A DNA stretch of 64,000 nt from Gibbula magus. Lineage: Eukaryota > Mollusca > Gastropoda > Trochida > Trochidae. A model generated the notes under the pieces. It worked only from the letters and a program-made list of their open reading frames with translations, searched no databases and was not told the origin of the DNA. The DNA lies in the NCBI GenBank assembly GCA_936450465.1, contig OW388297.1, positions 60,020,581 to 60,084,580 of the forward strand. Reading direction: 5' to 3'. Shown in pieces: positions 25,060 to 40,300 of this stretch. Made by a program: the position numbers and the translations under genes. Position 1 is the stretch's first letter, and every line of letters begins with the position of its first letter.

Positions 25060-26760
25060 AATTACGCCATGCAAAATCTCGACCCTGACTCTTTGCAACT
25101 TTTCAAAATATTCCACTTTTTATTTTTGTAAAAAACGCAATAATGTTCGTCCTTTAACATAATATGAACTAGTTTGGAAATCTCGTAATCCATCATTGAT
25201 AGTTGAAATGTAAAACTTTGCATTAACAGTTTGAAAGACACAAATACGGCATGCATAGTCTCGACCCTGACTATTTGCAACTTTTCAAAATATTCCACTT
25301 TGTATTTTTGTTAAAAACGCTGTAATGTTCGTCCTTAAACATTATTTAGGCTAGTTTGGAAATCTCGTAATCCATCATCGATAGTTGAAATGTAAAACTT
25401 TGCATTGACAGTTTGAAACACACAATTGCGGCATGCAAAGTCTCGACCCTGACTCTTTGCAACTTTTCAAATATTCCACTTTTTATTTTTGTTAAAAACG
25501 CTATAATGTTCGTCCTAAAACATAATTAAGGCTAGTTTGGAAATCTCGTAATCCATCATTGATAGTTGAAATGTAAAACTTTGCATTAAAAGTTTGAAAC
25601 ACACAATTACGCCATGCAAAATCTCGACCCTTACTCTTTGCAACTTTTCAAAATATTCCACTTTTTATTTTTGTAAAAAACGCAATAATGTTCGTCCTTT
25701 AACATAATATGGGCTAGTTTGGAAATCTCGTAATCCATCATTGATAGTTGAAATGTAAAACTTTGCATTAACAGTTTGAAAGACACAAATACGGCAGCAT
25801 AATCTCGACCCTGACTATTTGCAACTTTTCAAAATATTCCACTTTGTATTTTTGTTAAAAACGCTGTAATGTTCGTCCTTAAACATTATTTAGGCTAGTT
25901 TGGAAATCTCGTAATCCATCATCGATAGTTGAAATGTAAAACTTTGCATTGACAGTTGGAAACACACAATTGCGGCATGCAAAGTCTCGACCCTGACTCT
26001 TTGCAACTTTTCAAATATTCCACTTTTTATTTTTGTTAAAAAGGCTATAATGTTCGTCCTAAAACATAATTAAGGCTAGTTTGGAAATCTCGTAATCCAT
26101 CATTGATAGTTGAAATGTAAAACTTTGCATTAAAAGTTTGAAACACACAATTACGCCATGCAAAATCTCGACCCTGACTCTTTGCAACTTTTCAAAATAT
26201 TCCACTTTGTATTTTTGTTAAAAACGCTATAATGTTCGTCCTTAAACATTATTTAGGCTAGTTTGGAAATCTCGTAATCCATCATCGATAGTTGAAATGT
26301 AAAACTTTGCATTGACAGTTTGAAACACACAATTGCGGCATGCAAAGTCTCGACCCTGACTCTTTGCAACTTTTGAAATATTCCACTTTTTATTTTTGTT
26401 CAAAACGCTATAATGTTCGTCCTAAAACATAATTAAGGCTAGTTTGGAAATCTCGTAATCCATCATTGATAGTTGAAATGTAAAACGTTGCATTAAAAGT
26501 TTGAAACACACAATTACGCCATGCAAAATCTCGACCCTGACTCTTTGCAACTTTTCAAAATATTCCACTTTTTATTTTTGTAAAAAACGCAATAATGTTC
26601 GTCCTTTAACATAATATGGGATAGTTTGGAAATCTCGTAATCCATCATTGATAGTTGAAATGTAAAACTTTGCATTAACAGTTTGAAAGACACAAATACG
26701 GCATGCATAGTCTCGACCCTGACTATTTGCAACCTTTCAAAATATTCCACTTTGTATTTT
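25060..26760. repeat. 3-mer and 2-mer local repeats (about 544 bp)
   Basis: The variant GCCATGCAAAATCTCGACC recurs at 25066, 25611, 26155 and 26518, spacings of 545, 544 and 363 bases or 3, 3 and 2 monomers. A neighbouring monomer with CTTTAACATAATATG follows three of them. This is a short-period subarray. Confidence 0.75.
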
Positions 26761-27989
26761 TGTTAAAAACGCTATAATGTTCGTCCTAAAATATAATTAA
26801 GTCTAGTTTGGAAATCTCGGAATCCATCATCGATAGTTGAAATGTAAAACTTTGCATTAACAGTTTGAAACACACAGTTACGGCATGCAAAGTCTCGACC
26901 ATGACTCTTTGCAACTTTTCAAATATTCCACTTTTTATTTTTGTTAAAAACGCTATAATGTTCGTCCTAAAACATAATTAAGGCTATTTTGGAAATCTCG
27001 TAATCCATCATCGATAGTTGAAATGTAAAACTTTGCATTGACAGTTTGAAACACACAATTACGACATGCAAAGTCTCGACCCTGACTCTTTGCAACTTTT
27101 CAAAATATTCCACTTTGTATTTTTGTTAAAAACGCTGTAATGTTCGTCCTAAAACATAATTTAGGCTAGTTTTGAAATCTTGTAATCCATCATCGATAGT
27201 TGAAATGTAAAACGTTGCATTAACAGTTTGAAAGACACAAATACGGCATGCATAGTCTCGACCCTGACTCTTTGCAACTTTTCAAAATATTCCACTTTGT
27301 ATTTTTGTTAACAACGCTGTAATGTTCGTCCTAAAACATAATTTAGGCTAGTTTTGAAATCTCGTAATCCATCATCGATAGTTGAAATGTAAAACTTTGC
27401 ATAGACAGTTTGAAACACACAATTAAGGCATGCAAAGTCTCGACCCTGACTCTTTGCAACTTTTCAAATGTTCCACTTTTTATTTTTGTTAAAAACGCTA
27501 TAATGTTCGTCCTTAAACATAATTAAGGCTAGTTTGGAAATCTCGTAATCCATCATCGATAGTTGAAATGTAAAACTTTGCATTAACAGTTTGAAACACA
27601 CAATTAAGCCATGCATAGTCTCGACCCTGACTCTTTGCAACTTTTCAAATATTCCACTTTTTATTTTTGTTAAAAACGCTATAATGTTCGTCCTTAAACA
27701 TAATTAAGGCTAGTTTGGAAATCTCGTAATCCATCATCGATAGTTGAAATGTAAAACTTTGCATAGACAGTTTGAAACACACAATTAAGGCATGCAAAGT
27801 CTCGACCCTGACTCTTTGCAACTTTTCAAATATTACACTTTTTATTTTTGTTAAAAACGCTATAATGTTCGTCCTAAAACACAATTTAGGCTCGTTTTGA
27901 AATCTCGTAATCCATCATCGATAGTTGAAATGTAAAACTTTGCATTAACAGTTTGAAACACACAATTACGACATGCAAAGTCTCGACCC

Positions 27990-30900
27990 TGACTCTTTGC
28001 AACTTTTCAAAATATTCCACTTTGTATTTTTGTTAAAAACGCTGTAATGTTCGTCCTCAAACATAATTTAGGCTAGTTTGGAAATCTCGTAATCCATCAT
28101 CGATAGTTGAAATATAAAACTTTGCATTGACAGTTTGAAACACACAATTACGCCATGCAAAGTCTCGACCCTGACTCTTTGCAACTTTTCAAATATTCCA
28201 CTTTTTATTTTTGTTAAAAACGCTATAATGTTCGTCCTAAAACATAATTTAGGCTAGTTTGGAAATCTCGTAATCCATCATCGATAGTTGAAATGTAAAA
28301 CTTTGCATTAACAGTTTGAAACACACAGTTACGGCATGCAAAATCTGGACCCTGACTCTTTGCAACTTATAAAATAGTCTTTTTTTATTTTTGTTAAAAA
28401 CGCTATAATTTTGGCCCTTAAAAGTAATTTTTGCTAGTTTGGAAATCTCGTAATCCATTATTGACAGTTGAAATGTAAAACTTTGCATTAACAGTTTGAA
28501 AGACACAAATACGGCATGCATAGTCTCGACCCTAACTATTTGCAACTTTTCAAAATATTCCACTTTGTATTTTTGTTAAAAACGCTGGAATGTTCGTCCT
28601 AAAACATAATTTAGGCTTGTTTTGAAATCTCGTAATCCATCATCGATAGTTGAAATGTAAAACTTTGCATTGACAGTTTGAAACACACAATTAAGGCATG
28701 CAAAGTCTCGACCCTGACTCTTTGCAACTTTTCAAATATTCCATTTTTTATTTTTGTTAAAAGCGCTATAATGTTCGTCCTAAAACACAATTTAGGCTAG
28801 TTTGGAAATCTCGTAATCCATCATCGATAGTTGAAATGTAAAACTTTGCATTGACAGTTTGAAACACACAATTAAGGCATGCATAGTCTCGACCCTGACT
28901 CTTTGCAACTTTTCAAATATTCCACTTTTTATTTTTGTTAAAAACGCTATAATGTTCGTCCTAAAACATAATTTAGGCTAGTTTGGAAATCTCGCAATCC
29001 ATCATCGATAGTTGAAATGTAAAACTTTGCATTAACAGTTTGAAAAACACAGTGACGGCATGCAAAGTCTTGACCCTGACTCTTTGCAACTTTTCAAAAC
29101 ATTCCATTTTTTTCATTTTTGTTAAAAACATAATAATGTTCGTTCTCAAACATAATTTAGGCTAGTTTGGAAATCTCGTAATCCATCATCGATAGTTGAA
29201 ATGTAAAACTTTGCATTAACAGTTTGAAACACACAATTAGAACATGCAAACTCTCGACCCTGACTCTTTGCAACTTTTCAAAATATTCCATTTCTTAATG
29301 TTTGTTAAAAACGCTATAATGTTCGTCCTAAAGCGGAATTTTAGCTAGTTTGGAAATCTCGTAATCCACCATCGATAGTTGAAATTGAAAACTTTGCATT
29401 AACAGTTTGAAACACACAATTACGGCATGCAAAGTCTCGACGCTGACTCTTTGCAACTTTTCAAAATATTCCACTTTTTATTTTTGTAAAAACGCTATAA
29501 TGTTCGTCCTAAAGCGGAATTTTAGCTAGTTTGAAAATCTCGTAATCCATCATCGATAGTTGAAATGTAAAACTTTGCATTAAATGTTTGAAAGACACAA
29601 TAACGGCATGCATAGTCTCGACCCTGACTCTTTGCAACTTTTCAAAATATTCCATTTTTTAATTTTTGTTAAAAACGCTATCATGTTCGTCCTAAAGCGG
29701 AATTTTAGCTAGTTTGGAAATCTCGTAATCCATCATCGATAGTTGAAATGTAAAACTTTGCATTAACAGTTTGAAACACACAGTGACGGCATGCAAAGTC
29801 TTGACCCTGACTCTTTGCAACTTTTCAAAACATTCCATTTTGTTCATTTTTGTTAAAAACATAATAATGTTCGTTCTCAAACATAATTTAGGCTAGTTTG
29901 GAATTCTCGTAATCCATCATCGATAGTTGAAATGTAAAACTTTGCATTAACAGTTTGAAACACACAATTAGAACATGCAAACTCTCGACCCTGACTCTTG
30001 GCAACTTTTCAAAATATTCCACTTTTTATTTTTGTTAAAAACGCTATAATGTTCGGCCTTAAACATAATTAAGGCTAGTTTGGAAATCTCTTAATCCATC
30101 ATCGATAGTTGAAATTTTAAATTTTTCTTTAACAGTTTGAAACACACAATCACGGCATGCAAAATCTCGATCCTGACTCTTTGCAACTTTTCAAAACATT
30201 TCACCTTTTATTTTTGTTAAAAACGCTATAATGTTGGCCCTAAAACGGATTTTTTTGCTAGTTTGAAAATCTCGTAATCCATCATCGACAGTTGAAATGT
30301 AAAACGTTGCATTAACAGTTTGAAAGACACAAAAACAGCATGCATAGTCTCGACCCTGAATCTTTGCAACTTTTCAAAATATTCCATTTTTTTATTTTTG
30401 TTAAAAACGCTATAATGTTCGTCCTAAAGCGGAATTTTAGCTAGTTTGGAAATCTCGTAATCCATTATCGATAGTTGTAATTTAAAACTTTGCATTAACA
30501 GTTTGAAACACACAATTACGGCATGCAAAGCTCGAACCTGACTCTTTGCAACTTTTCAAATATTCCATTTTTTAATTTTTGTTAAAAACGCTATAATGTT
30601 CGTCCTAAAACATAATTTAGGCTCGTTTTGAAATCTCGTAATCCATCATCGATAGTTAGTTGAAATGTAAAACTTTGCATTAACAGTTTGAAACACACAA
30701 TCACGGCATGCAAAGTCTCGATCCTGACTCTTCGCAACTTTTCAAAATATTCCACTTTTTATGTTTGTTAAAAACGCTATAATGTTCGTCCTAAAACACA
30801 ATTTAGGCTCGTTTTGAAATCTCGTAATCCATCATCGATAGTTGAAATGTAAAACTTTGCATTAACAGTTTGAAACACACAGTGACCGCATGCAAAGTCT

Positions 30901-33900
30901 CGACCCTGACTCTTTGCAACTTTTCAAAATATTCCACATTTTATTTTTGTAAAAACGCTATAATGTTCGTCCTAAAACATAATTTAGGCTAGTTTGGAAA
31001 TCTCGTAATCCATCATCGATAGTTGAAATGTAAAACTTTGCATTAACAGTTTGAAACACACAGTGACGGCATGCAAAGTCTTGACCCTGACTCTTTGCAA
31101 CTTTTCAAAACATTCCATTTTTTTCATTTTTGTTAAAAACATAATAATGTTCGTTCTCAAACACAATTTAGGCTAGTTTGGAAATCTCGTAATCCATCAT
31201 CGATAGTTGAAATGTAAAACTTTGCATTAACAGTTTGAAACACACAATTAGAACATGCAAACTCTCGACCCTGACTCTTTGCAACTTTTCAAAATATTCA
31301 ACCTTTTATTTTTGTTAAAAACGCTATAATGTTGGCCCTAAAACGGATTTTGTTGCTAGTTTGGAAATCTCGTAATCCATCATCGACAGTTAAAATGTAA
31401 AACGTTGCATTAACAGTTTGAAAGACACAATAACGGCATGCATAGTCTCGACCCTGACTCTTTGCAACTTTTCAAAATATTCCATTTCTTAATGTTTGTT
31501 AAAAACGCTATAATGTTCGTCCTAAAGCGGAATTTTAGCTAGTTTGGAAATCTCGTAATCCATCATCGATAGTTGTAATTTAAAACTTTGATTTAACAGT
31601 TTGAAACACACAATTACGGCATGCAAAGCTCGAACCTGACTCTTTGCAACTTTTCAAATATTACACTTTTTATTTTTGTTAAAAACGCTATAATGTTCGT
31701 CCTAAAACACAATTTAGGCTCGTTTTGAAATCTCGTAATCCATCATCGATAGTTGAAATGTAAAACTTTGCATTGACAGTTTGAAACACACAATTAAGGC
31801 ATGCATAGTCTCGACCCTGACTCTTTGCAACTTTTCAAAATATTCCACTTTGTATTTTTGTTAAAAACGCTGTAATGTTCGTCCTCAAACATAATTTAGG
31901 CTAGTTTGGAAATCTCGTAATCCATCATCGATAGTTGAAATATAAAACTTTGCATTGACAGTTTGAAACACACAATTACGCCATGCAAAGTCTCGACCCT
32001 GACTCTTTGCAACTTTTCAAATATTCCACCTTTTATTTTTGTTAAAAACGCTATAATGTTCGTCCTAAAACATAATTTAGGCTAGTTTGGAAATCTCGTA
32101 ATCCATCATCGATAGTTGAAATGTAAAACTTTGCATTAACAGTTTGAAACACACAGTTACGGCATGCAAAATCTGGACCCTGACTCTTTGCAACTTATAA
32201 AATAGTCTTTTTTTATTTTTGTTAAAAACGCTATAATTTTGGCCCTTAAAAGTAATTTTTGCTAGTTTGGAAATCTCGTAATCCATTATTGACAGTTGAA
32301 ATGTAAAACTTTGCATTAACAGTTTGAAAGACACAAATACGGCATGCATAGTCTCGACCCTAACTATTTGCAACTTTTCAAAATATTCCACTTTGTATTT
32401 TTGTTAAAAACGCTGGAATGTTCGTCCTAAAACATAATTTAGGCTTGTTTTGAAATCTCGTAATCCATCATCGATAGTTGAAATGTAAAACTTTGCATTG
32501 ACAGTTTGAAACACACAATTAAGGCATGCAAAGTCTCGACCCTGACTCTTTGCAACTTTTCAAATATTCCATTTTTTATTTTTGTTAAAAGCGCTATAAT
32601 GTTCGTCCTAAAACACAATTTAGGCTAGTTTGGAAATCTCGTAATCCATCATCGATAGTTGAAATGTAAAACTTTGCATTGACAGTTTGAAACACACAAT
32701 TAAGGCATGCATAGTCTCGACCCTGACTCTTTGCAACTTTTCAAATATTCCACTTTTTATTTTTGTTAAAAACGCTATAATGTTCGTCCTAAAACATAAT
32801 TTAGGCTAGTTTGGAAATCTCGCAATCCATCATCGATAGTTGAAATGTAAAACTTTGCATTAACAGTTTGAAAAACACAGTGACGGCATGCAAAGTCTTG
32901 ACCCTGACTCTTTGCAACTTTTCAAAACATTCCATTTTTTTCATTTTTGTTAAAAACATAATAATGTTCGTTCTCAAACATAATTTAGGCTAGTTTGGAA
33001 ATCTCGTAATCCATCATCGATAGTTGAAATGTAAAACTTTGCATTAACAGTTTGAAACACACAATTAGAACATGCAAACTCTCGACCCTGACTCTTTGCA
33101 ACTTTTCAAAATATTCAACCTTTTATTTTTGTTAAAAACGCTATAATGTTGGCCCTAAAACGGATTTTGTTGCTAGTTTGGAAATCTCGTAATCAATCAT
33201 CGACAGTTAAAATGTAAAACGTTGCATTAACAGTTTGAAACACACAATTACGGCATGCAAAGTCTCGACGCTGACTCTTTGCAACTTTTCAAAATATTCC
33301 ATTTCTTAATGTTTGTTAAAAACGCTATAATGTTCGTCCTAAAGCGGAATTTTAGCTAGTTTGGAAATCTCGTAATCCATCATCGATAGTTGAAATTGAA
33401 AACTTTGCATTAACAGTTTGAAACACACAATTACGGCATGCAAAGTCTCGACGCTGACTCTTTGCAACTTTTCAAAATATTCCACTTTTTATTTTTGTAA
33501 AAACGCTATAATGTTCGTCCTAAAGCGGAATTTTAGCTAGTTTGAAAATCTCGTAATCCATCATCGATAGTTGAAATGTAAAACTTTGCATTAAATGTTT
33601 GAAAGACACAATAACGGCATGCATAGTCTCGACCCTGACTCTTTGCAACTTTTCAAAATATTCCATTTTTTAATTTTTGTTAAAAACGCTATCATGTTCG
33701 TCCTAAAGCGGAATTTTAGCTAGTTTGGAAATCTCGTAATCCATCATCGATAGTTGAAATGTAAAACTTTGCATTAACAGTTTGAAACACACAGTGACGG
33801 CATGCAAAGTCTTGACCCTGACTCTTTGCAACTTTTCAAAACATTCCATTTTGTTCATTTTTGTTAAAAACATAATAATGTTCGTTCTCAAACATAATTT

Positions 33901-35830
33901 AGGCTAGTTTGGAATTCTCGTAATCCATCATCGATAGTTGAAATGTAAAACTTTGCATTAACAGTTTGAAACACACAATTAGAACATGCAAACTCTCGAC
34001 CCTGACTCTTGGCAACTTTTCAAAATATTCCACTTTTTATTTTTGTTAAAAACGCTATAATGTTCGGCCTTAAACATAATTAAGGCTAGTTTGGAAATCT
34101 CTTAATCCATCATCGATAGTTGAAATTTAAAATTTTTCTTTAACAGTTTGAAACACACAATCACGGCATGCAAAATCTCGATCCTGACTCTTTGCAACTT
34201 TTCAAAACATTTCACCTTTTATTTTTGTTAAAAACGCTATAATGTTGGCCCTAAAACGGATTTTTTTACTAGTTTGAAAATCTCGTAATCCATCATCGAC
34301 AGTTGAAATGTAAAACGTTGCATTAACAGTTTGAAAGACACAAAAACAGCATGCATAGTCTCGACCCTGAATCTTTGCAACTTTTCAAAATATTCCATTT
34401 TTTAATTTTTGTTAAAAACGCTATAATGTTCGTCCTAAAGCGGAATTTTAGCTAGTTTGGAAATCTCGTAATCCATTATCGATAGTTGTAATTTAAAACT
34501 TTGCATTAACAGTTTGAAACACACAATTACGGCATGCAAAGCTCGAACCTGACTCTTTGCAACTTTTCAAATATTCCATTTTTTAATTTTTGTTAAAAAC
34601 GCTATAATGTTCGTCCTAAAACATAATTTAGGCTCGTTTTGAAATCTCGTAATCCATCATCGATAGTTAGTTGAAATGTAAAACTTTGCATTAACAGTTT
34701 GAAACACACAATCACGGCATGCAAAGTCTCGATCCTGACTCTTCGCAACTTTTCAAAATATTCCACTTTTTATGTTTGTTAAAAACGCTATAATGTTCGT
34801 CCTAAAACACAATTTAGGCTCGTTTTGAAATCTCGTAATCCATCATCGATAGTTGAAATGTAAAACTTTGCATTAACAGTTTGAAACACACAGTGACCGC
34901 ATGCAAAGTCTCGACCCTGACTCTTTGCAACTTTTCAAAATATTCCACATTTTATTTTTGTAAAAACGCTATAATGTTCGTCCTAAAACATAATTTAGGC
35001 TAGTTTGGAAATCTCGTAATCCATCATCGATAGTTGAAATGTAAAACTTTGCATTAACAGTTTGAAACACACAGTGACGGCATGCAAAGTCTTGACCCTG
35101 ACTCTTTGCAACTTTTCAAAACATTCCATTTTTTTCATTTTTGTTAAAAACATAATAATGTTCGTTCTCAAACACAATTTAGGCTAGTTTGGAAATCTCG
35201 TAATCCATCATCGATAGTTGAAATGTAAAACTTTGCATTAACAGTTTGAAACACACAATTAGAACATGCAAACTCTCGACCCTGACTCTTTGCAACTTTT
35301 CAAAATATTCAACCTTTTATTTTTGTTAAAAACGCTATAATGTTGGCCCTAAAACGGATTTTGTTGCTAGTTTGGAAATCTCGTAATCCATCATCGACAG
35401 TTAAAATGTAAAACGTTGCATTAACAGTTTGAAAGACACAATAACGGCATGCATAGTCTCGACCCTGACTCTTTGCAACTTTTCAAAATATTCCATTTCT
35501 TAATGTTTGTTAAAAACGCTATAATGTTCGTCCTAAAGCGGAATTTTAGCTAGTTTGGAAATCTCGTAATCCATCATCGATAGTTGTAATTTAAAACTTT
35601 GATTTAACAGTTTGAAACACACAATTACGGCATGCAAAGCTCGAACCTGACTCTTTGCAACTTTTCAAATATTACACTTTTTATTTTTGTTAAAAACGCT
35701 ATAATGTTCGTCCTAAAACACAATTTAGGCTCGTTTTGAAATCTCGTAATCCATCATCGATAGTTGAAATGTAAAACTTTGCATTGACAGTTTGAAACAC
35801 ACAATTAAGGCATGCATAGTCTCGACCCTG
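27990..35830. repeat. About 4-kb tandem duplication (21-22 monomers)
   Basis: Sequence from about 28010 to 29270 recurs at a shift of 3828 bases, and from about 29290 to 31835 at a shift of 4011. One monomer near 33240-33420 was therefore gained in the second copy. Shared unusual features include the CATTTTTGTTAAAAACATAATAATG monomer, the CTTTTTTTATTTTTG monomer that lets a minus-strand ORF span 104 codons (28249 and 32077), and the TTCGTCCTAAAGCGGAATT type. A third partial copy of the beginning sits at about 35830-36500 before switching to another monomer order. Confidence 0.87.
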
Positions 35831-37399
35831 ACTCTTTGCAACTTTTCAAATATTCCACTTTTTATTTTTGTTAAAAACGCTATAATGTTCGTCCTTAAAC
35901 ATAATTAAGGCTAGTTTGGAAATCTCGTAATCCATCATCGATAGTTGAAATGTAAAACTTTGCATTAACAGTTTGAAACACACAATTACGACATGCAAAG
36001 TCTCGACCCTGACTCTTTGCAACTTTTCAAAATATTCCACTTTGTATTTTTGTTAAAAACGCTGTAATGTTCGTCCTAAAACATAATTTAGGCTAGTTTG
36101 GAAATCTCGTAATCCATCATCGATAGTTGAAATATAAAACTTTGCATTGACAGTTTGAAACACACAATTACGCCATGCAAAGTCTCGACCCTGACTCTTT
36201 GCAACTTTTCAAATATTCCACTTTTTATTTTTGTTAAAAACGCTATAATGTTCGTCCTAAAACACAATTTAGGCTAGTTTGGAAATCTCGTAATCCATCA
36301 TCGATAGTTGAAATGTAAAACTTTGCATTAACAGTTTGAAACACACAGTTACGGCATGCAAAATCTGGACCCTGACTCTTTGCAACTTATAAAATAGTCT
36401 TTTTTTATTTTTGTTAAAAACGCTATAATTTTGGCCCTTAAAAGTAATTTTTGCTAGTTTGGAAATCTCGTAATCCATTATTGACAGTTGAAATGTAAAA
36501 CTTTGCATTAACAGTTTGAAACACACAACTACGGCATGCAAAATCTCGATCCTGACTCTTTGCAACTTTTCAAAACATTTCACCTTTTATTTTTGTTAAA
36601 AACGCTATAATGTTGGCCCTAAAACGGATTTTTTTGCTAGTTTGAAAATCTCGTAATCCATCATCGACAGTTGAAATGTAAAACGTTGCATTAACAGTTT
36701 GAAAGACACAAAAACAGCATGCATAGTCTCGACCCTGAATCTTTGCAACTTTTCAAAATATTCCATTTTTTAATTTTTGTTAAAAACGTTATAATGTTCG
36801 TCCTAAAGCGGAATTTTACCTAGTTTGGAAATCTCGTAATCCATTATCGATAGTTGTAATTTAAAACTTTGATTTAACAGTTTGAAACACACAATTACGG
36901 CATGCAAAGCTCGAACCTGACTCTTTGCAACTTTTCAAATATTCCATTTTTTATTTTTGTTAAAAACGCTATAATGTTCGTCCTAAAACATAATTTAGGC
37001 TCGTTTTGAAATCTCGTAATCCATCATCGATAGTTGAAATGTAAAACTTTGCATTAACAGTTTGAAACACACAGTGACGGCATGCAAAGTCTTGACCCTG
37101 ACTCTTTGCAACTTTTCAAAACATTCCATTTTGTTCATTTTTGTTAAAAACATAATAATGTTCGTTCTCAAACATAATTTAGGCTAGTTTGGAAATCTCG
37201 TAATCCATCATCGATAGTTGAAATGTAAAACTTTGCATTAACAGTTTGAAACACACAATTAGAACATGCAAACTCTCGACCCTGACTCTTGGCAACTTTT
37301 CAAAATATTCCACTTTTTATTTTTGTTAAAAACGCTATAATGTTCGGCCTTAAACATAATTAAGGCTAGTTTGGAAATCTCGTAATCCATCATCGATAG

Positions 37400-40300
37400 T
37401 TGAAATTTAAAACGTTGCATTAACAGTTTGAAAGACACAATAACGGCATGCATAGTCTCGACCCTGACTCTTTGCAACTTTTCAAAATATTCCATTTCTT
37501 AATGTTTGTTAAAAACGCTATAATGTTCGTCCTAAAGCGGAATTTTAGCTAGTTTGGAAATCTCGTAATCCATCATCGATAGTTGAAATTGAAAACTTTG
37601 CATTAACAGTTTGAAACACACAATTACGGCATGCAAAGTCTCGACGCTGACTCTTTGCAACTTTTCAAAATATTCCACTTTTTATTTTTGTAAAAACGCT
37701 ATAATGTTCGTCCTGAAGCGGAATTTTAGCTAGTTTGGAAATCTCGTAATCCATCATCGATAGTTGAAATGTAAAACTTTGCATTAAATGTTTGAAAGAC
37801 ACAATAACGGCATGCATAGTCTCGACCCTGACTCTTTGCAACTTTTCAAAATATTCCATTTTTTAATTTTTGTTAAAAACGCTATCATGTTCGTCCTAAA
37901 GCGGAATTTTAGCTAGTTTGGAAATCTCGTAATCCATCATCGATAGTTGAAATGTAAAACTTTGCATTAACAGTTTGAAACACACAGTGACGGCATGCAA
38001 AGTCTTGACCCTGACTCTTTGCAACTTTTCAAAACATTCCATTTTTTTCATTTTTGTTAAAAACATAATAATGTTCGTTCTCAAAAATAATTTAGGCTAG
38101 TTTGGAAATCTCGTAATCCATCATCGATAGTTGAAATGTAAAACTTTGCATTAACAGTTTGAAACACACAATTAGAACATGCAAACTCTCGACCCTGACT
38201 CTTTGCAACTTTTCAAAATATTTCACCTTTTATTTTTGTTAAAAACGCTATAATGTTGGCCCTAAAACGGATTTTGTTGCTAGTTTGAAAATCTCGTAAT
38301 CCATCATCGACAGTTGAAATGTAAAACGTTGCATTAACAGTTTGAAAGACACAAAAACAGCATGCAAAGTCTTGACCCTGACTCTTTGCAACTTTTCAAA
38401 ACATTCCATTTTTCTCATTTTTGTTAAAAACATAATAATGTTCGTTCTCAAACATAATTTAGGCTAGTTTGGAAATCTCGTAATCCATCATCGATAGTTG
38501 AAATGTAAAACTTTGCATTAACAGTTTGAAACACACAATTACGGCATGCAAAGCTCGAACCTGACTCTTTGCAACTTTTCAAATATTCCATTTTTTATTT
38601 TTGTTAAAAACGCTATAATGTTCGTCCTAAAACATAATTTAGGCTCGTTTTGAAATCTCGTAATCCATCATCGATAGTTAGTTGAAATGTAAAACTTTGC
38701 ATTAACAGTTTGAAACATACAATCACGGCATGCAAAGTCTCGATCCTGACTCTTCGCAACTTTTCAAAATATTCCACTTTTTATTTTTGTTAAAAACGCT
38801 ATAATGTTCGTCCTAAAACACAATTTAGGCTCGTTTTGAAATCTCGTAATCCATCATCGATAGTTGAAATGTAAAACTTTGCATTAACAGTTTGAAACAC
38901 ACAATTACGGCATGCAAAGCTCGAACCTGACTCTTTCCAACTTTTCAAAATATTCCATTTTTTATTTTTGTTAAAAACGCTATAATGTTCGTCCTAAAGC
39001 GGAATTTTAGCTAGTTTGGAAATCTCGTAATCCATTATCGATAGTTGTAATTTAAAACTTTGCATTAACAGTTTGAAACACACAATTACGGCATGCAAAG
39101 CTCGAACCTGACTCTTTGCAACTTTTCAAAATATTCCACTTTTTATTTTTGTTATAAACGCTATAATGTTCGGCCTAAAACATAATTTAGGCTAGTTTGG
39201 AATCTCGTAATCCATCATCGATAGTTGAAATATAAAACTTTGCATTAACAGTTTGAAACACACAATTACGGCATGCAAAGTCTCGACCCTGACTCTTTGC
39301 AACTTTTCAAAATATTCCACTTTTTATTTTTGTTGAAAACGCTATAATGTTCCCCCTAAAACATAATTTAGGCTAGTTTGGAATCTCGTAATCCATCATC
39401 GATAGTTGAAATGTAAAACTTTGCATTAACAGTTTGAAACACACAGTGACGGCATGCAAAGTCTCGACCCTGACTCTTTGCAACTTTTCAAAATATTCCA
39501 CTTTTTATTTTTGTTAAAAACGCTATAATGTTCGGCCTTAAACATAATTTAGGCTAGTTTGGAATCTCGTAATCAATCATCGATAGTTGAAATATAAAAC
39601 TTTGCATTAACAGTTTGAAACACACAAATACGGCATGCAAAGTCTCGACCCTGACTCTTTGCAACTTTTCAAAATATTCCATTTTTTAATTTTTGTTAAA
39701 AACGCTATAATGTTCGTCCTTAAGCGGAATTTTAGCTAGTTTGGAAATCTCGTAATCCATCATCGATAGTTTGAATGTAAAACTTTGCATTAACAGTTTG
39801 ATACACACAATTACGGCATGCAAAGTCTCGACCCTGACTCTTTGCAACTTTTCAAAATATTCCACATTTTATTTTTGTAAAAACGCTATAATGTTCGTCC
39901 TAAAACATAATTTAGGCTAGTTTGGAAATCTCGTAATCCATCATCGATAGTTGAAATGTAAAACTTTGCATTAACAGTTTGAAACACACAGTGACTGCAT
40001 GCAAAGTCTCGACCCTGACTCTTTGCAACTTTTCAAAATATTCCACTTTTTATTTTCGTAAAAACGCTATAATGTTCGTCCTAAAACATAATTTAGGCTA
40101 GTTTGGAAATCTCGTAATCCATCATCGATAGTTGAAATGTAAAACTTTGCATTAACAGTTTGAAACACACAGTGACGGCATGCAAAGTCTTGACCCTGAC
40201 TCTTTGCAACTTTTCAAAACATTCCATTTTTTTCATTTTTGTTAAAAACATAATAATGTTCGTTCTCAAACATAATTAAGGCTAGTTTGGAAATCTCGTA

